Below are positions 1-10,819 of a DNA stretch of 64,000 nucleotides, piece by piece. The DNA is taken from positions 1 to 64,000 of the forward strand of contig VWYX01000271.1 in assembly GCA_013396525.1 (NCBI GenBank), given 5' to 3'. Every line of letters starts with the position of its first letter. Position 1 is the stretch's first letter. The notes under the pieces are model-generated. The model was given only the letters and a program-made list of their open reading frames with translations. It ran no database searches and was not told where the DNA came from. The translations under genes were made by a program, and so were the position numbers. Origin of the DNA: Chaetorhynchus papuensis (lineage: Eukaryota; Chordata; Aves; Passeriformes; Rhipiduridae).

Positions 1-3000
1 TGGAGAGCTGTTACCTTGTGAGAGAAAGGACACCATAGTTCAAACACTAGATTTATTAAGCATTGTCTTGTAGCTTTGGTTTTTCAGTTTGTTTTTTGGG
101 AGGGTTCCTTCTTTCTTTCTTTCTTTCATTTTCCTTCCTTTTTCTCTTACCACACCAAGATTTTCTGTCTAGTACTCATCTCACCTTTCTAGACCCCAAT
201 AACGCATCTTACCAACATTCTAAACTTCTTTCTACTTCTGGTCAGCTCAGAAAACTTTATTTTTTGGAACACTTTGCTTTCTGCTTTTGAACTTCATGTA
301 TCATCTGTCACTTGGATCACCTTCATGATATTTGTTTTCACTTTGTTTTCTCTCACTGAGAAGAGCAGAGAATGACCTTGTAGAGGTCTTACACAAATTT
401 AGGTTTTATTTAAGTCCAATTTCTCAAAATATTTTTGTTGTGAAAAGAATAACCCAGATGATCTTGCAACTCATGCTAAAGTATATTGAATACTGAAACT
501 TTGCAACACAAAACTGAATGCTTATTCTTACATACCAGCCATGCAGTACCATATATTGCACTGCTGTAATGCATTTGATATTGTCTGCCAAAGTGTAATG
601 GATATAGAAATCTTTGTGCAGTATTTTAAAAGACCACTAAAAGTGACAGAGAAATGTATACCTGTGCATGCCTGTGTTTAACACTAGCTGCAAATTTTGG
701 CTGGAGATTTAGAACTTCTTCAAATTTGGACACTTTGATTCTTCAAACGATGGGAAAAAACATCCTGCTTATTTGTTATTTGATTTCTTGCAGGTAATGA
801 GAATAAAGAAAAACAACTGTTTGCTCACACAAAAGCATCAAGAAGTCTCAAAGTTTGGATTTTTTGCACTGGAGTTTTTTCCTTGCTTTTCCTTTTGGTG
901 ATTTCTGTATTACTTGGCAGGGGAAGGTTGGAGAAACCTTACTTTGTCTCATCCATTTCAATTCTCCAACTCCGTTCACACTTGTTCTTCTCCCACTGCA
1001 TAAAACTGATGCACAGCATCATGGCTGACAACATAAACACAACCTCCTCTTGGAAAAAATTGGTGAAACCTGCACCTCCTCCTGCACTCTTTTCTCTTAC
1101 TACATACACTATGGAAACCATCATTCTATTTAACTCTTAATATTGAATCAAAGCCCAGAGATTTTAAAACCTTAAACTACTGTGCACCATCTACAGACAG
1201 ACCCTCTGAAATAGTGGGATTCAGCTGGAACTGTAAATAATATGAGAAATATTTTCCAAGACAGAGCAATCCTAATATTAAATTTAGAGCTAATCAAATA
1301 TGATGTGTAAGTATGAGACACTAAATCAAGAGAACATCTTACAGGCATCTGCCAGTTTACTTTAAATATCTAATCATAGCAAGGGTCAATGCAATTGATG
1401 GGATAGTTATCTGCTACTGAACTTTAGTGCACAAAAAATAATAAATTCGTTTTCATCCAACAGTCATCAGCTACTTAGCTCTACTTTAGCCTCTCATAGC
1501 ATGTGGTAGTTCAGTTTCCCAGAAGCTGCATCCAAACCTTTTACAAAACTATGTGCAATTCCACAAGGGACGAAGTGTCACTTTCACAGATTTAGTTAAT
1601 TCCTTAGGGTGACACCAGAGGAATTATCTTGTTATGTCTTTCATATAAGAAACTAATGCAGAAATCTTCTGTTTCATAGCTAACATAACTGCGGGACTTT
1701 AGTGCAGGCATAACCATTCCCCTTTATCAGAGGCAACCCTGATCCCACTGGATGTAAGCACTTCAAACCTAGTGAAAGATGGACACATAGTTACACATTC
1801 CCTACAGCTGCTTCCAGGATCACCCAGAAACCATCTCAAACCTTTCAAGACCTAAATACAATCTGAGAAGATCACTTGGCAACCTATGAAGCGTGCTGGC
1901 ACTGCTGGAGTGCAGAATCTTGTCTGTAACAGTGCAAATGTGCAGTTCCAATGTTATATATACATGCTATTTTTGTTCTCTGCCAAAACAATCATTCTGA
2001 TCAAAGACTGCTAGTCCTGTAAATTTATGACATCCAATGTCTCTATTTTCGCTTTTAATAAATGCCACTGTCAAATCACTATCTGAAAGACTATTGTGGT
2101 AGATCAGGTAAAACCAGCAAATCACATTTTAGAAGCATTCCAGCCTTACAAAACTAGGAGTGTGGTTGTTACCCATGTTTTCAGGTACGTACCTTCCCCA
2201 GCATCTCATCTTTACTGCAGGCTGCTAGTCAGCATCATGCTGTCAAGGCAGAAGGAAGCAATAATTACTAAGACAGCAGTCTGCAGAGAAGCAGGGCTAT
2301 TTCCTACACATGCCTAGTATCACACACTCGTATTTTCCAAATTCAGCTTCTGTGTTCTGAGAAGACATGCTGGCAGTGGCTTTCTGAGAGAGTATTTGGC
2401 AACTTTGCACTGGAAGCCATAATTCTTGCCTACCTTCTACACCACAAACCCCCTCACTTTTAGAAGCTGACAACCAAAACTTTCACCCATCTTGCCACCA
2501 AGATTTGAAAAAAATACTTGACACTGCATCTCCCAAACACTGTGAAGAATGCAACAGTCAAAAACATAACATTTACCTCGTATTTGTTTGTCACTCTCTT
2601 AAACCTGAGGTTAAGGGTGTTTTCTAAAATTTGCAGAAAACAGGAGGACAAGGGGAAATTTGAAATTTGGTGACAGTATCTGAAGCCTTGATGTATTTTC
2701 GCAAATGTAAGATCTATGATTCTGTGCTTTGATGATTGAATAGAATACTGAGATTTATATTTTTTTCTCCAAAACTATAGTTGCAACATCAAATGTAGTA
2801 AACTCATAAGCCAAAGGTGGGAAAAAACATTTCCTTGTTGTGCTTTTGCTGAGGAATTTTCTAAAGGAGACCTTCTCAACTCATGTGTTTCTACCTGACC
2901 TTCTTACTGTCATGAGATAGAGGTAGTGATTTCTACCATATAAAATCTTTGATTGTTTCTAGTCTTCTAACCCATATTTTGTAACAGTTTTTTTAATCTG
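1..3000. other. Non-coding DNA, no recognised gene or mobile element
   Basis: AT-rich unique-looking sequence. All open frames are under 90 codons, lack recognisable domains and have no supporting splice context. A short pyrimidine/(CTTT)n stretch lies near 107-127. I see no CR1 tail, LTR end or tRNA-like box. It could be intergenic or intronic. Confidence 0.6.
107..127. repeat. (CTTT)n microsatellite
   Basis: About five tandem CTTT units, followed by a more degenerate pyrimidine-rich stretch to about 147. The 75-codon frame that runs through it (S/F/L-rich) is a by-product of the repeat and is not a gene. Confidence 0.85.
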
Positions 3001-3004
3001 GACA

Positions 3005-3320
3005 GGGTGCTTGTTGAGTGTTGCCTTGGGGTCCGATGGTAGGCAACCCGGTGTGTTGAGACCTTCCTGGAGAAAGCGTCCTGCCAGGGAAAAGTTTTTC
3101 CCAGGGAAAAGCTGCTTTAGCAACTTCCCTAGGTGACAGGTGATTTCAGCAAGTGTAGCAGCTTCTCAGCTACAAGTGATATCAGCTCTTTGTGATTCAG
3201 CTCTTTGTGAAATCACCCAGGCAGAACTCAGGGACAGAGAGACAGGAGCCTTTTATGGCAATTCAACAGAGGTAGCCTTTATTGTCCAGCAGCCCCTGTG
3301 AAGGGGAGGCCAGGGCGCTT
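3005..3320 (-). mobile_element. Probable endogenous-retrovirus LTR remnant
   Basis: This stretch is more GC-rich than its flanks. Read on the minus strand it shows an AATAAA polyadenylation signal (seen as TTTATT at 3278-3283). That is followed by text I associate with the R/U5 part of avian retroviral LTRs: ACCTCTGTTGAATTGCC, then a GGCTCCTGTCTCTCTGTCCC segment. Two copies of TCAGCTCTTTGTGA (3182-3195 and 3197-3210) show a small internal duplication. I could not place clear TG...CA ends or a target-site duplication, so the boundaries are approximate. It could instead be another retroelement. No gag, pol or env sequence is adjacent. Confidence 0.5.
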
Positions 3321-4326
3321 AAACTCTCCTATGAAGATATAAAAAGCTGGATCATCATTATTTAGTAAGTTGCCTGATTTTACAGAGCCTTATATCCGTG
3401 ATGCTCTGCAATGAGTTTGCTGCTTTGCCTCTGAAAGGACAAGATCAGGCAATAACCAAGCAGATGTGACCCTTATGAGGGAATAAACTGATCTCCTCAA
3501 GACTGATTACTTAAATCACACTAAACATTCTGTGTATTATTATGAAGTCCTGCGTTTTATGGTAATTTAAAACCCAACTCTCAGGGTCCTTCTAAGGCAG
3601 GTAAGTACACATATTCCTTATTGAAAATATAACATGCTAGACATTCAATAACTCCTGTATTTGTTCTCTGAAGAAGCAGAGGAATAAATTTCTGGTGAAA
3701 TCTTTCACAGCTCTTAGCAGAATACTGTAAATTCATTTCAAAACTCTTCCCTCATTTTGATGATGTTTCAGCATCTGCAGGCAATTAAATTAAACTCTTC
3801 ATAGTGCAAAGACAGCTCAAGCTTCGCTGGCATTTTAATCTATCTCTCAAGTTTCTGCTAGTCACGTGAAGCCCTGTGAGACAAGACCAAGAACTCCCAG
3901 CACACTACTCCCTTTTATCCAAAGTTGGTAGTTAGACATGCGAACAGAGATTGGAGCTGAAACTATCTATATTGCTTCCAGATATAGATAATCAGAAGTA
4001 ATTTATCTTCCACATCCATTTGGTCAGAGGAAACACCAAATACCCAAGTGTTCAAAAGCCAAATCCTGCCAATATTCCTGCAGAAGACCTTGCACATTGC
4101 AGTCCCAACATATTGATAAAGGGGTGGAAACCCTGAACACAAATTTCCTGACACTTATAATCTAGGCATGGAAAGAGCCTCTGGTGATTGCTGACCACAC
4201 ACTGACCCCTATGTGGTAGCTTAGAAAAAGCTACAACACAATCAAGCCAAAAAGATTTTCATCATCCCAATACTGACACCAAAACCAGGGGCAGTCTCAA
4301 CCCAGCTTATTGAGCACATCCTTGCT

Positions 4327-4358
<32 letters not shown>

Positions 4359-4869
4359 AAGTTCAGTGCTGTAATTTCCCACAAGGCAAACTAGCAAAGT
4401 ACAACAGATTAGATCATCTCAGATGCAGTTCCGCACATCCATCACACTGTTGAACCCAGGAACACTGGAATGAGTCAAAATTAGTCCTAACATGAAGAAC
4501 TGTTGGTTGCCTGCTCTGTGCTGCGCATTCTGACAGATCCAGCTGTATGAAAGACAATTATGCAAAGAACATTTTGAAGCACTGGATACAGTCTACAAAT
4601 ACTGTCTATCTGAACACCTTGTTTAACTTTTATTACTTACTAAGAAGAAATTAATAATAAAGATTTTCTAAGGAAGTGTAGAATATGTACAGATGCAATC
4701 TTTCAGAACCTGTTAGACAAACATCTCCCAGAAATGGTGATGAACTAAAATTAGTCATTCTGGCTTTCTTGTCCTGTGTTTTTATTATTCTATGTATCAA
4801 CACTACTCTGTACTCTACTACAAATACTGGGACAGATACATGAGATCGTGTGCGCACTTTTGGGATGTA
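3321..4869. other. Non-coding DNA with no recognised gene
   Basis: Apart from the (GA)13 run, I recognise nothing. A 63-codon minus-strand frame at 3963-4154 and a 68-codon minus-strand frame at 4651-4857 match no family I know and are of chance length. Confidence 0.6.
4333..4358. repeat. (GA)13 microsatellite
   Basis: Thirteen uninterrupted GA units in an otherwise mixed sequence. An uninterrupted array of this length is likely to be polymorphic. Confidence 0.95.
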
Positions 4870-5560
4870 TCAAGTTTTCTTATATTGGATAGTGCTTGAT
4901 AGACTTTTCCATAAATTGCTTAATCACATACTGAACCTCCTTATACTTCTGGTCTCCACAGCTCTTGACAATAATGTGATCCAAAACTTAATTCTACTCT
5001 GTGTGGAAAGGTACTTCCTTTGGCCTGATAATTTTATTGAATGTTCCTGTTTTCTGGGCATTGAAAGAGAGCGAATAATTGTTCCTTAATTAATTTTTTC
5101 AGAGCCTACATAATGCTGAGCAACGCTACCACATCTATCTCCTGCTGTCTGTTTTGCAGGCTGAAGAGTCCTAGTTTATTAAGTATTTCTTAATATGAAA
5201 ACTCTTCCATTTCTTTGATCATGCTTTTCATCTTTTTACTTCCACAGGCTGTACCTTTCTGAGATAGGATGATTAGAGCAGCATGAAGCACTCAAGAAAT
5301 GTACGTACCATGGGTTTATACAACAATGTAATCAGATATTGTGGGTTTCTAAATCCTTTTTGCTAATAATACTTAACATTTTTCCTCTCTTTTTCATTGC
5401 TATTGACATGAATCTGATATTTTTATACAGCAGCTTATAATAATGTAGGATGTTTTTGCTGAGTAGAATCAGATGAATTACCTGACAAGGTTGAGGTAGC
5501 AGTTATCTTTTTGCCTATTTGTATTGTTTTCAATCTATTAAAACTATTCACTTCCTGCCT
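4870..5560 (-). mobile_element. Ancient CR1 LINE fragment (CR1-L-like), antisense
   Basis: The plus strand carries, in collinear order, degraded versions of the antisense text of old amniote CR1 elements. There is a segment resembling GAAGTACTTCCTTT (about 5010-5022), then GGCTGAAGAGTCCTAGT (5160-5176), then a 'tattcaag-tgt-gtaccatgg-tttata' equivalent (5290-5320), then a 'cttaacattttt' stretch near 5375. Divergence is high, with many small indels and much C-to-T/G-to-A decay, so the copy is old and probably predates living bird orders. The 79-codon frame at 4850-5089 lies inside it and is not a gene. Ends are approximate; the far end fades out between 5400 and 5720. Confidence 0.7.
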
Positions 5561-6279
5561 TACTGAATAACCATTACTACAAAACAAATTTGTGCAATGA
5601 TTTGCAGCCAACCTTTATTTTTTTAATTTTGTTTTGACTCACTAGAAAAATTTTCCATTTCATCATTTATTCCCTTTCCAGTATGAATGTTTGCCCAGCA
5701 GACAATTGTCTCCTAAAAGAGACAATAATGTACCCTCACTGGTAACCTACATTGAAAACTTCTTGCCGTGGCTCATTATTTTAAGAGAATCTTTATTTAA
5801 ACATCTTCTGTATAGCAATGGGAAAAATAATGAAAAGATGTGAATAAATATTTTAAATATTAGAATGACATAATAAAATTAAATTAAAGCTCAGTAATAA
5901 AGGACTTAACACATGAGGAAAAATGCGACCTGAAATACCCACATAAAATGAGATGATAAGAAGTCATTATATTTGCTTTCAAAAATTACCTTAAAAGAAA
6001 AGAATGATGTACCACTTACATACTCTATGAGTTTGATAAAAAAAATTAAATTTTGAATTTCACTGACAGATGCATCAAGTAGAGGAGCAGAAAAGTTGCA
6101 GTATGTTTTCAAAAGGTCCTTTGAGAGATCACTAATCCAGTTCCCTACTCAAAGCATCATCAAATAAGTTTAGTCTGTTTTTCCCACTTTGTCCATGGCT
6201 TAAAAACCTAATAAAAGGAAATGCCTACATTGTTTGGAAATCAATATTAAAGATCAGATTTTTTTTTCTAATATCCTGT
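5561..6279. other. Non-coding DNA, nothing recognised
   Basis: Strongly AT-rich, with no recognised element. The first part may be the eroded continuation of the ancient CR1 at 4.9-5.56 kb. Confidence 0.55.
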
Positions 6280-6500
6280 CTTAACCACTCTTAATTTAAC
6301 TTATACCTGTTGTGTCTTATTCTCCTGTCATGCACCAATGTGAAAAGTCTTTACATTTGCAATGACATCCTCATAGGTGCTGTAAGGCTGCTCTTAGATC
6401 CTCTTCTCCATGCTGAACAAACCTGTCTCCTTCAGCCCCTGCTGGTCAAGTTTATCAAACTGACAATTTCCCTCATCTTATTGATCTTTTAATACCTCAG
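6280..6500 (-). mobile_element. CR1 LINE fragment, antisense, without its 3' tail
   Basis: The plus strand reads as antisense CR1. It has the 'tcattctcctg-catgcacc' segment at about 6319-6339, then the 'cctcataggtgctgtaaggctgct' region (6368-6392), then 'ctcttctccatgctgaacaaacctgtctccttcagcc' (6400-6438). These correspond to the usual 'ggctgctat-agg-ct...cttctccaggctgaacaa-ccc' block. Both the 3'-terminal tail and the distal 5' part are missing. The 60-codon plus-strand frame at 6310-6492 is an antisense shadow. Confidence 0.8.
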
Positions 6501-6870
6501 AGATTTTGTTTGTCTGTATAATAATTACTATCATGGATCCAAGATTTGTATAGTAGAATTCTATGAGACTCATTTTAGTAAAACTTTTCAGATGTACTAT
6601 GATTATTAGTAACAATTTCTAACAAAAGGAATCTAATTTCTAGGAAATCCTTCCCAAAAGATAACATGAGAACTGTCACAATTCTTAAATTAATTCTTTG
6701 CTGCATTTGTTAATGTAATGAATGAAATTAATTTCCACTGTATTTACTAACGTGAATAGCCTAACACCTTTAAAGTACTTCACGAGTTTCTATATAACAT
6801 GAGCAGCATTTATTATGTGAGTATACACACTCACATATAATATATATGTATATATGCAGCTACACATGGC

Positions 6871-6921
6871 ATCATGTGGGACCCTTCCAACTCAGCATGT
6901 TCTGTGACTCTGTGATTTGAT
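6871..6921 (+). mobile_element. CR1-type 3' tail, possibly from a CR1-mobilised SINE
   Basis: A segment of about 45 bases (GGGACCCTTCCAACTCAGCA and then TTCTGTGACTCTGTGATTT) matches the 3' terminus shared by CR1 and CR1-tailed SINEs. It is closest to the tail of the tRNA-Ile SINE at 34.07-34.21 kb, which also has CCTTCCAACTCAG. No tRNA head can be seen upstream, only a (TA)n-rich stretch, so the copy is either strongly 5'-truncated or interrupted. Confidence 0.7.
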
Positions 6922-9900
6922 AGAGAGACATGACTAGTTACTTTGAATTAGTGTATGGAATCACCCTCATTCACAATGTGCATACAAATATAAAAAGTAG
7001 AATATTTTCAAACTTTCACAGAATTTATAATTCAAAGTGCTAATTTTTTTTCCCTTGCATAAAGAATATTTCCAAAGATTTCTTGGTTACAGAAAAAAAG
7101 ATGCCCCAAATTGGATTTAGTCAAGTATAACAGCAGTTTGTTAGTAATTTGTGGTCAAAGGACAATTTTCACGAAACATAAGTTCCTCTTTAATGTAATT
7201 TTCAAACCGTCCTTCAGGATGTGTGCGGCCTTAAGGTCATTAAGACACATTCAAAAGTCCTATTCTCTAAGGAAAAGATGTCTGTTTGTATTCCTATTTG
7301 AAATCATACACATGAGGAGTCATCAAGCCTACTGTTTCCTTCAGTCTATCATTAATTTACGTAGTCTAGGAAAATGCACTTTGGTCCTGATTTAAATTTA
7401 TGGCGTTCAGCAAATCATTTATTCTGATTGGCTCTTTAACAGAAAAGTCTAGAACTGAAATTAAGTTGTCTGATTATTACTTTATCAAAGTGATTAAATA
7501 TATTGAAATACACTGAGGTTATTTCAGAGACTGAAATTAAAATTCCAGTTATCTACCATAGGTAAAACTTTCAAGAAAAATATTGAATAGGCTGTTTCTG
7601 AGAGCTATCTGTTATGAAGGTATTTGCTTATTTTTTCTTGTTTCCAACTTTGAGTCATCACAGTTTCTTTTGTATGTGGAAGTAATGACAACACTGAAAC
7701 GGCTTTGAGAGACTATTCTCTGGTTCAGTGAACTGAAAATTACACAACCTCTCTTGAGGTTCTGTTTAAATTTTTGAAGTGGTTATACAAAGTCTTCAAA
7801 GATGTTGGCATTCACAAAAAACAGAGTAGAAAATAAACTGGGGACAAATCTAGCTTACCTTATCCATTTAGATTGTCCTACGGATGTTAATGACACTATT
7901 TAACATGAAGAATATATGAAAATAAATTTTATTGTATTAGATTTGTAGTCAGCAACCCATAACATGCTTTCAATCCATTAAAGAAACAATTTTTAATAGC
8001 ATTGTTATAAAATCTATTACTGTGTAGTACTTTCTTTAATAGTCTTTATGTGAATAATTTTTAGATTTCATAGTCCTTTTCTGTGTTGAGTAGGTGACCT
8101 AGAATATAAGTTTCCAAAGAGGTTTTCAGAGAGGAAAGCGTGGGAGAGAATGTTTCCAAATGTTTATGACTATTTCCTCAGCAGTTCTCCAATGGTTTTT
8201 TGGCACTTTTTATATTTTAGCTGATCTCTGAGTGGATGTGAAAATACACATGTTAAGAGTGAAAGGTAAATCCCCTATTCATGCTGACTATTCATCCTTG
8301 AAAAAAGAGGGGGAAAAGTGAACCAAAAGTAGACTGAATGCTCTTTCCACCTGAACTACAAGAATTGGGAATGAGTTTGCTTCACCATACCCGTGCTTTT
8401 CAGGGTTTCTAGAGAGGTAACGTGACATAGATTTTCTTAAAATGCCATTTCAGTGGATGAAATAGTAACTCTCAGGATTTTCAAGAGTTCTGAGAAATAA
8501 AATATGTTTCCTCAGAGGAAGCTTCCCAATAACACCTATCTTGTCTTTCAGTTCTAGGAATATCACTTCTTATAAGGATTCAGTCAAGAGTTCATAAAAA
8601 GGGACATAGATTCCTTCTCCATGTTATGTTATGCTGTGTTATGTTAGTCTAAATATATCCTTAGTGCTAATGCCTTGATAATATTTTAACATAAAACTAG
8701 TAAGAGATGTTAAACTCCCCAATACAAAGAAGCTAATGTGATCTTGTATATAGAGGAATAAAAATTTAAAACTGTGATTATTTTCTACAAATACACTATG
8801 ATGAAACAGACCATGTTAATATAATCAGAAAATATGAATACCAATGCCTCTGGCTCTGAAAAAAGTGATAAATATTTTAATTATATACCATGAATTTTTT
8901 ACTAAATACAGTGTTGAATATAACACTCAGTAAATTGCAGTATTTTTTGATTAGTATATACAGTTCATCTGGATTTTTTTCTTATATGAATAAATGGCTG
9001 GTAACAGAATGTATTTTAATCTTATCTTTATATATATTTTTACAGTGCCTTAACACCTTACCTATTAAAAAATAAAGCCTTATATATTAAAAAGTACTCA
9101 CCATTTTTTCAGAAACAATAAATCAATAAATATGATCTCTGAAATAAATGTGACAGGTTTAGATTATTATTATTTAAAATAAAAATGTGTATACATATCA
9201 CCACAGTGTCCTTCAGAGGTTCTGTGTATGGTTTCACTAATGATAAGTCTAAGGCCTTGTGAATTACTTCTAGTTTCACTGGTTTTGGACATAGCCTGTG
9301 GATGCATACTGATAAATTGCAACAAATATGAGGAAAAGAGAGATAAGAAAGATTTTTTTCTGCAGACTTACACATATCTACTCAAATGAACAAATGCAGT
9401 CTTCAGCCTTACACTGATGTCAACCCATGAATGCCAGGAATTCTTAACAGGCTTTTATTGTTGCTCATTAGTAAAAATTGTGTGGATACTTCTTATCCTG
9501 CTTCGTGGACATACTGGTTTATAAAGTAGGTAAATGTTGAAAATACTAGTCTGTTTTCATTCTGAAATTTCCCCTTAGGCATATAATTTGATTGGTAACA
9601 GGCTAAGAATGCTTCCTACCTGTTTATGAGGTTATAACTATATTCTTTGCCAACAAAATCCTGAAACAATTCCAGAAGGTTTGTCAACTTACAGTATAAT
9701 TACTATAGAGAAATAAAACAGCAATTCTCAAGACATTAATGAATATTATCATATTTCTTTTTACAGTTTTATAGCTTCTCATCCTTCACTCTGCTTAGTT
9801 ACTATAAATCTGTTCAGATTAGCAGTTACCATTGGGGTTATTTTATGAAAATGTTGGTCAGAAGTTTTATGGATCTTCTCTCATGTGCCTTGGTGAAAAC

Positions 9901-10741
9901 TTTATCCCATCACAAGCAGACCTCATTATTATTAAATTATGTTGCATATTTTAGGTGAAGTATTTTGACATAATGAAGAGATGGCTTTGAAGCTTATATA
10001 ATCATATCTGTACTGAGAATATGAATAGTAAATGCAGAGGTTAGTTATTGAATTGGTCCTTCAGGATTTAGGGTTTGTAATGTCAACCTATGGTCAGCAA
10101 ATCTAGGCTAGTGTGGGTGATCTGCTGGTTTCTTTACTTGAAATATTAAAGCAATGACATGGTGGAATATATTGATGGAAACCAAGATTGTCCTTTGATT
10201 TGTGAATTTTAATTTACATTAGTAAGTTTGAAAATAGCAAGTAGGCATGACCATGATTTTTTTTTTCATGCAGTGGGATATAGACAAATGCAATTAATTA
10301 AACTGTCTCAAATGTAAGGGAAAATATGTACCAAAATATTCCTATGAGTAATTGCTCTGTTGCTATTGATTGATGACCACATGTGATGGCTGAGCTGAGC
10401 CACATCTAATTTATTCACACATGCCTGCCTGGACAGTAACCTTATCTTACCCTGAAGACTCTGCTTGTTCAGTGGTTGTGTTTTGCCAGGTGTTTAAAAT
10501 ATAAGCCATCTGGGACAGTTTTATTCCTTTTTATTATTTTCAGAACAGTGGGATTCTAATCCTTGACAGAAAATATTAAACACTGTGCGAAGAATATTTT
10601 TTTTGCTGAGTTTTGGCCTTATCCCATCTGCTTTTTGTTGTTGTTGTGTTTAGTTACTTAAAGTTTTTGGGAGTTGGGCTGGTATTTATCTAATTATTAC
10701 TTCATTGTGATGGGTGAATTTTTTAAAGTCTCTCCTGACCA
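6922..10741. other. Non-coding DNA, nothing recognised
   Basis: Nearly 4 kb of AT-rich sequence with no recognisable transposon or gene. Open frames reach at most 94 codons (7111-7395, plus) and have no domain I recognise. A small TGTTA-type pentanucleotide run sits at 8621-8646. Confidence 0.6.
8621..8646. repeat. Short (TTATG)n pentanucleotide repeat
   Basis: Five units of ATGTT/ATGCTG type, one of them altered. This is a minor degenerate microsatellite. Confidence 0.75.
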
Positions 10742-10749
10742 CATATATA

Positions 10750-10784
<35 letters not shown>

Positions 10785-10819
10785 GTGCATACATATATAT
10801 ATACACGTGTGTGTGTGTG
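10742..10819. repeat. Compound (TA)n/(TG)n microsatellite
   Basis: A compound alternating purine-pyrimidine tract of 78 bases: (AT)n, then (GT)n, then a longer (AT)n, an ATGTGCATAC interruption, another (AT)n, and a final (GT)n. Such tracts can form cruciform or Z-DNA in principle and are usually length-variable. Confidence 0.95.
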
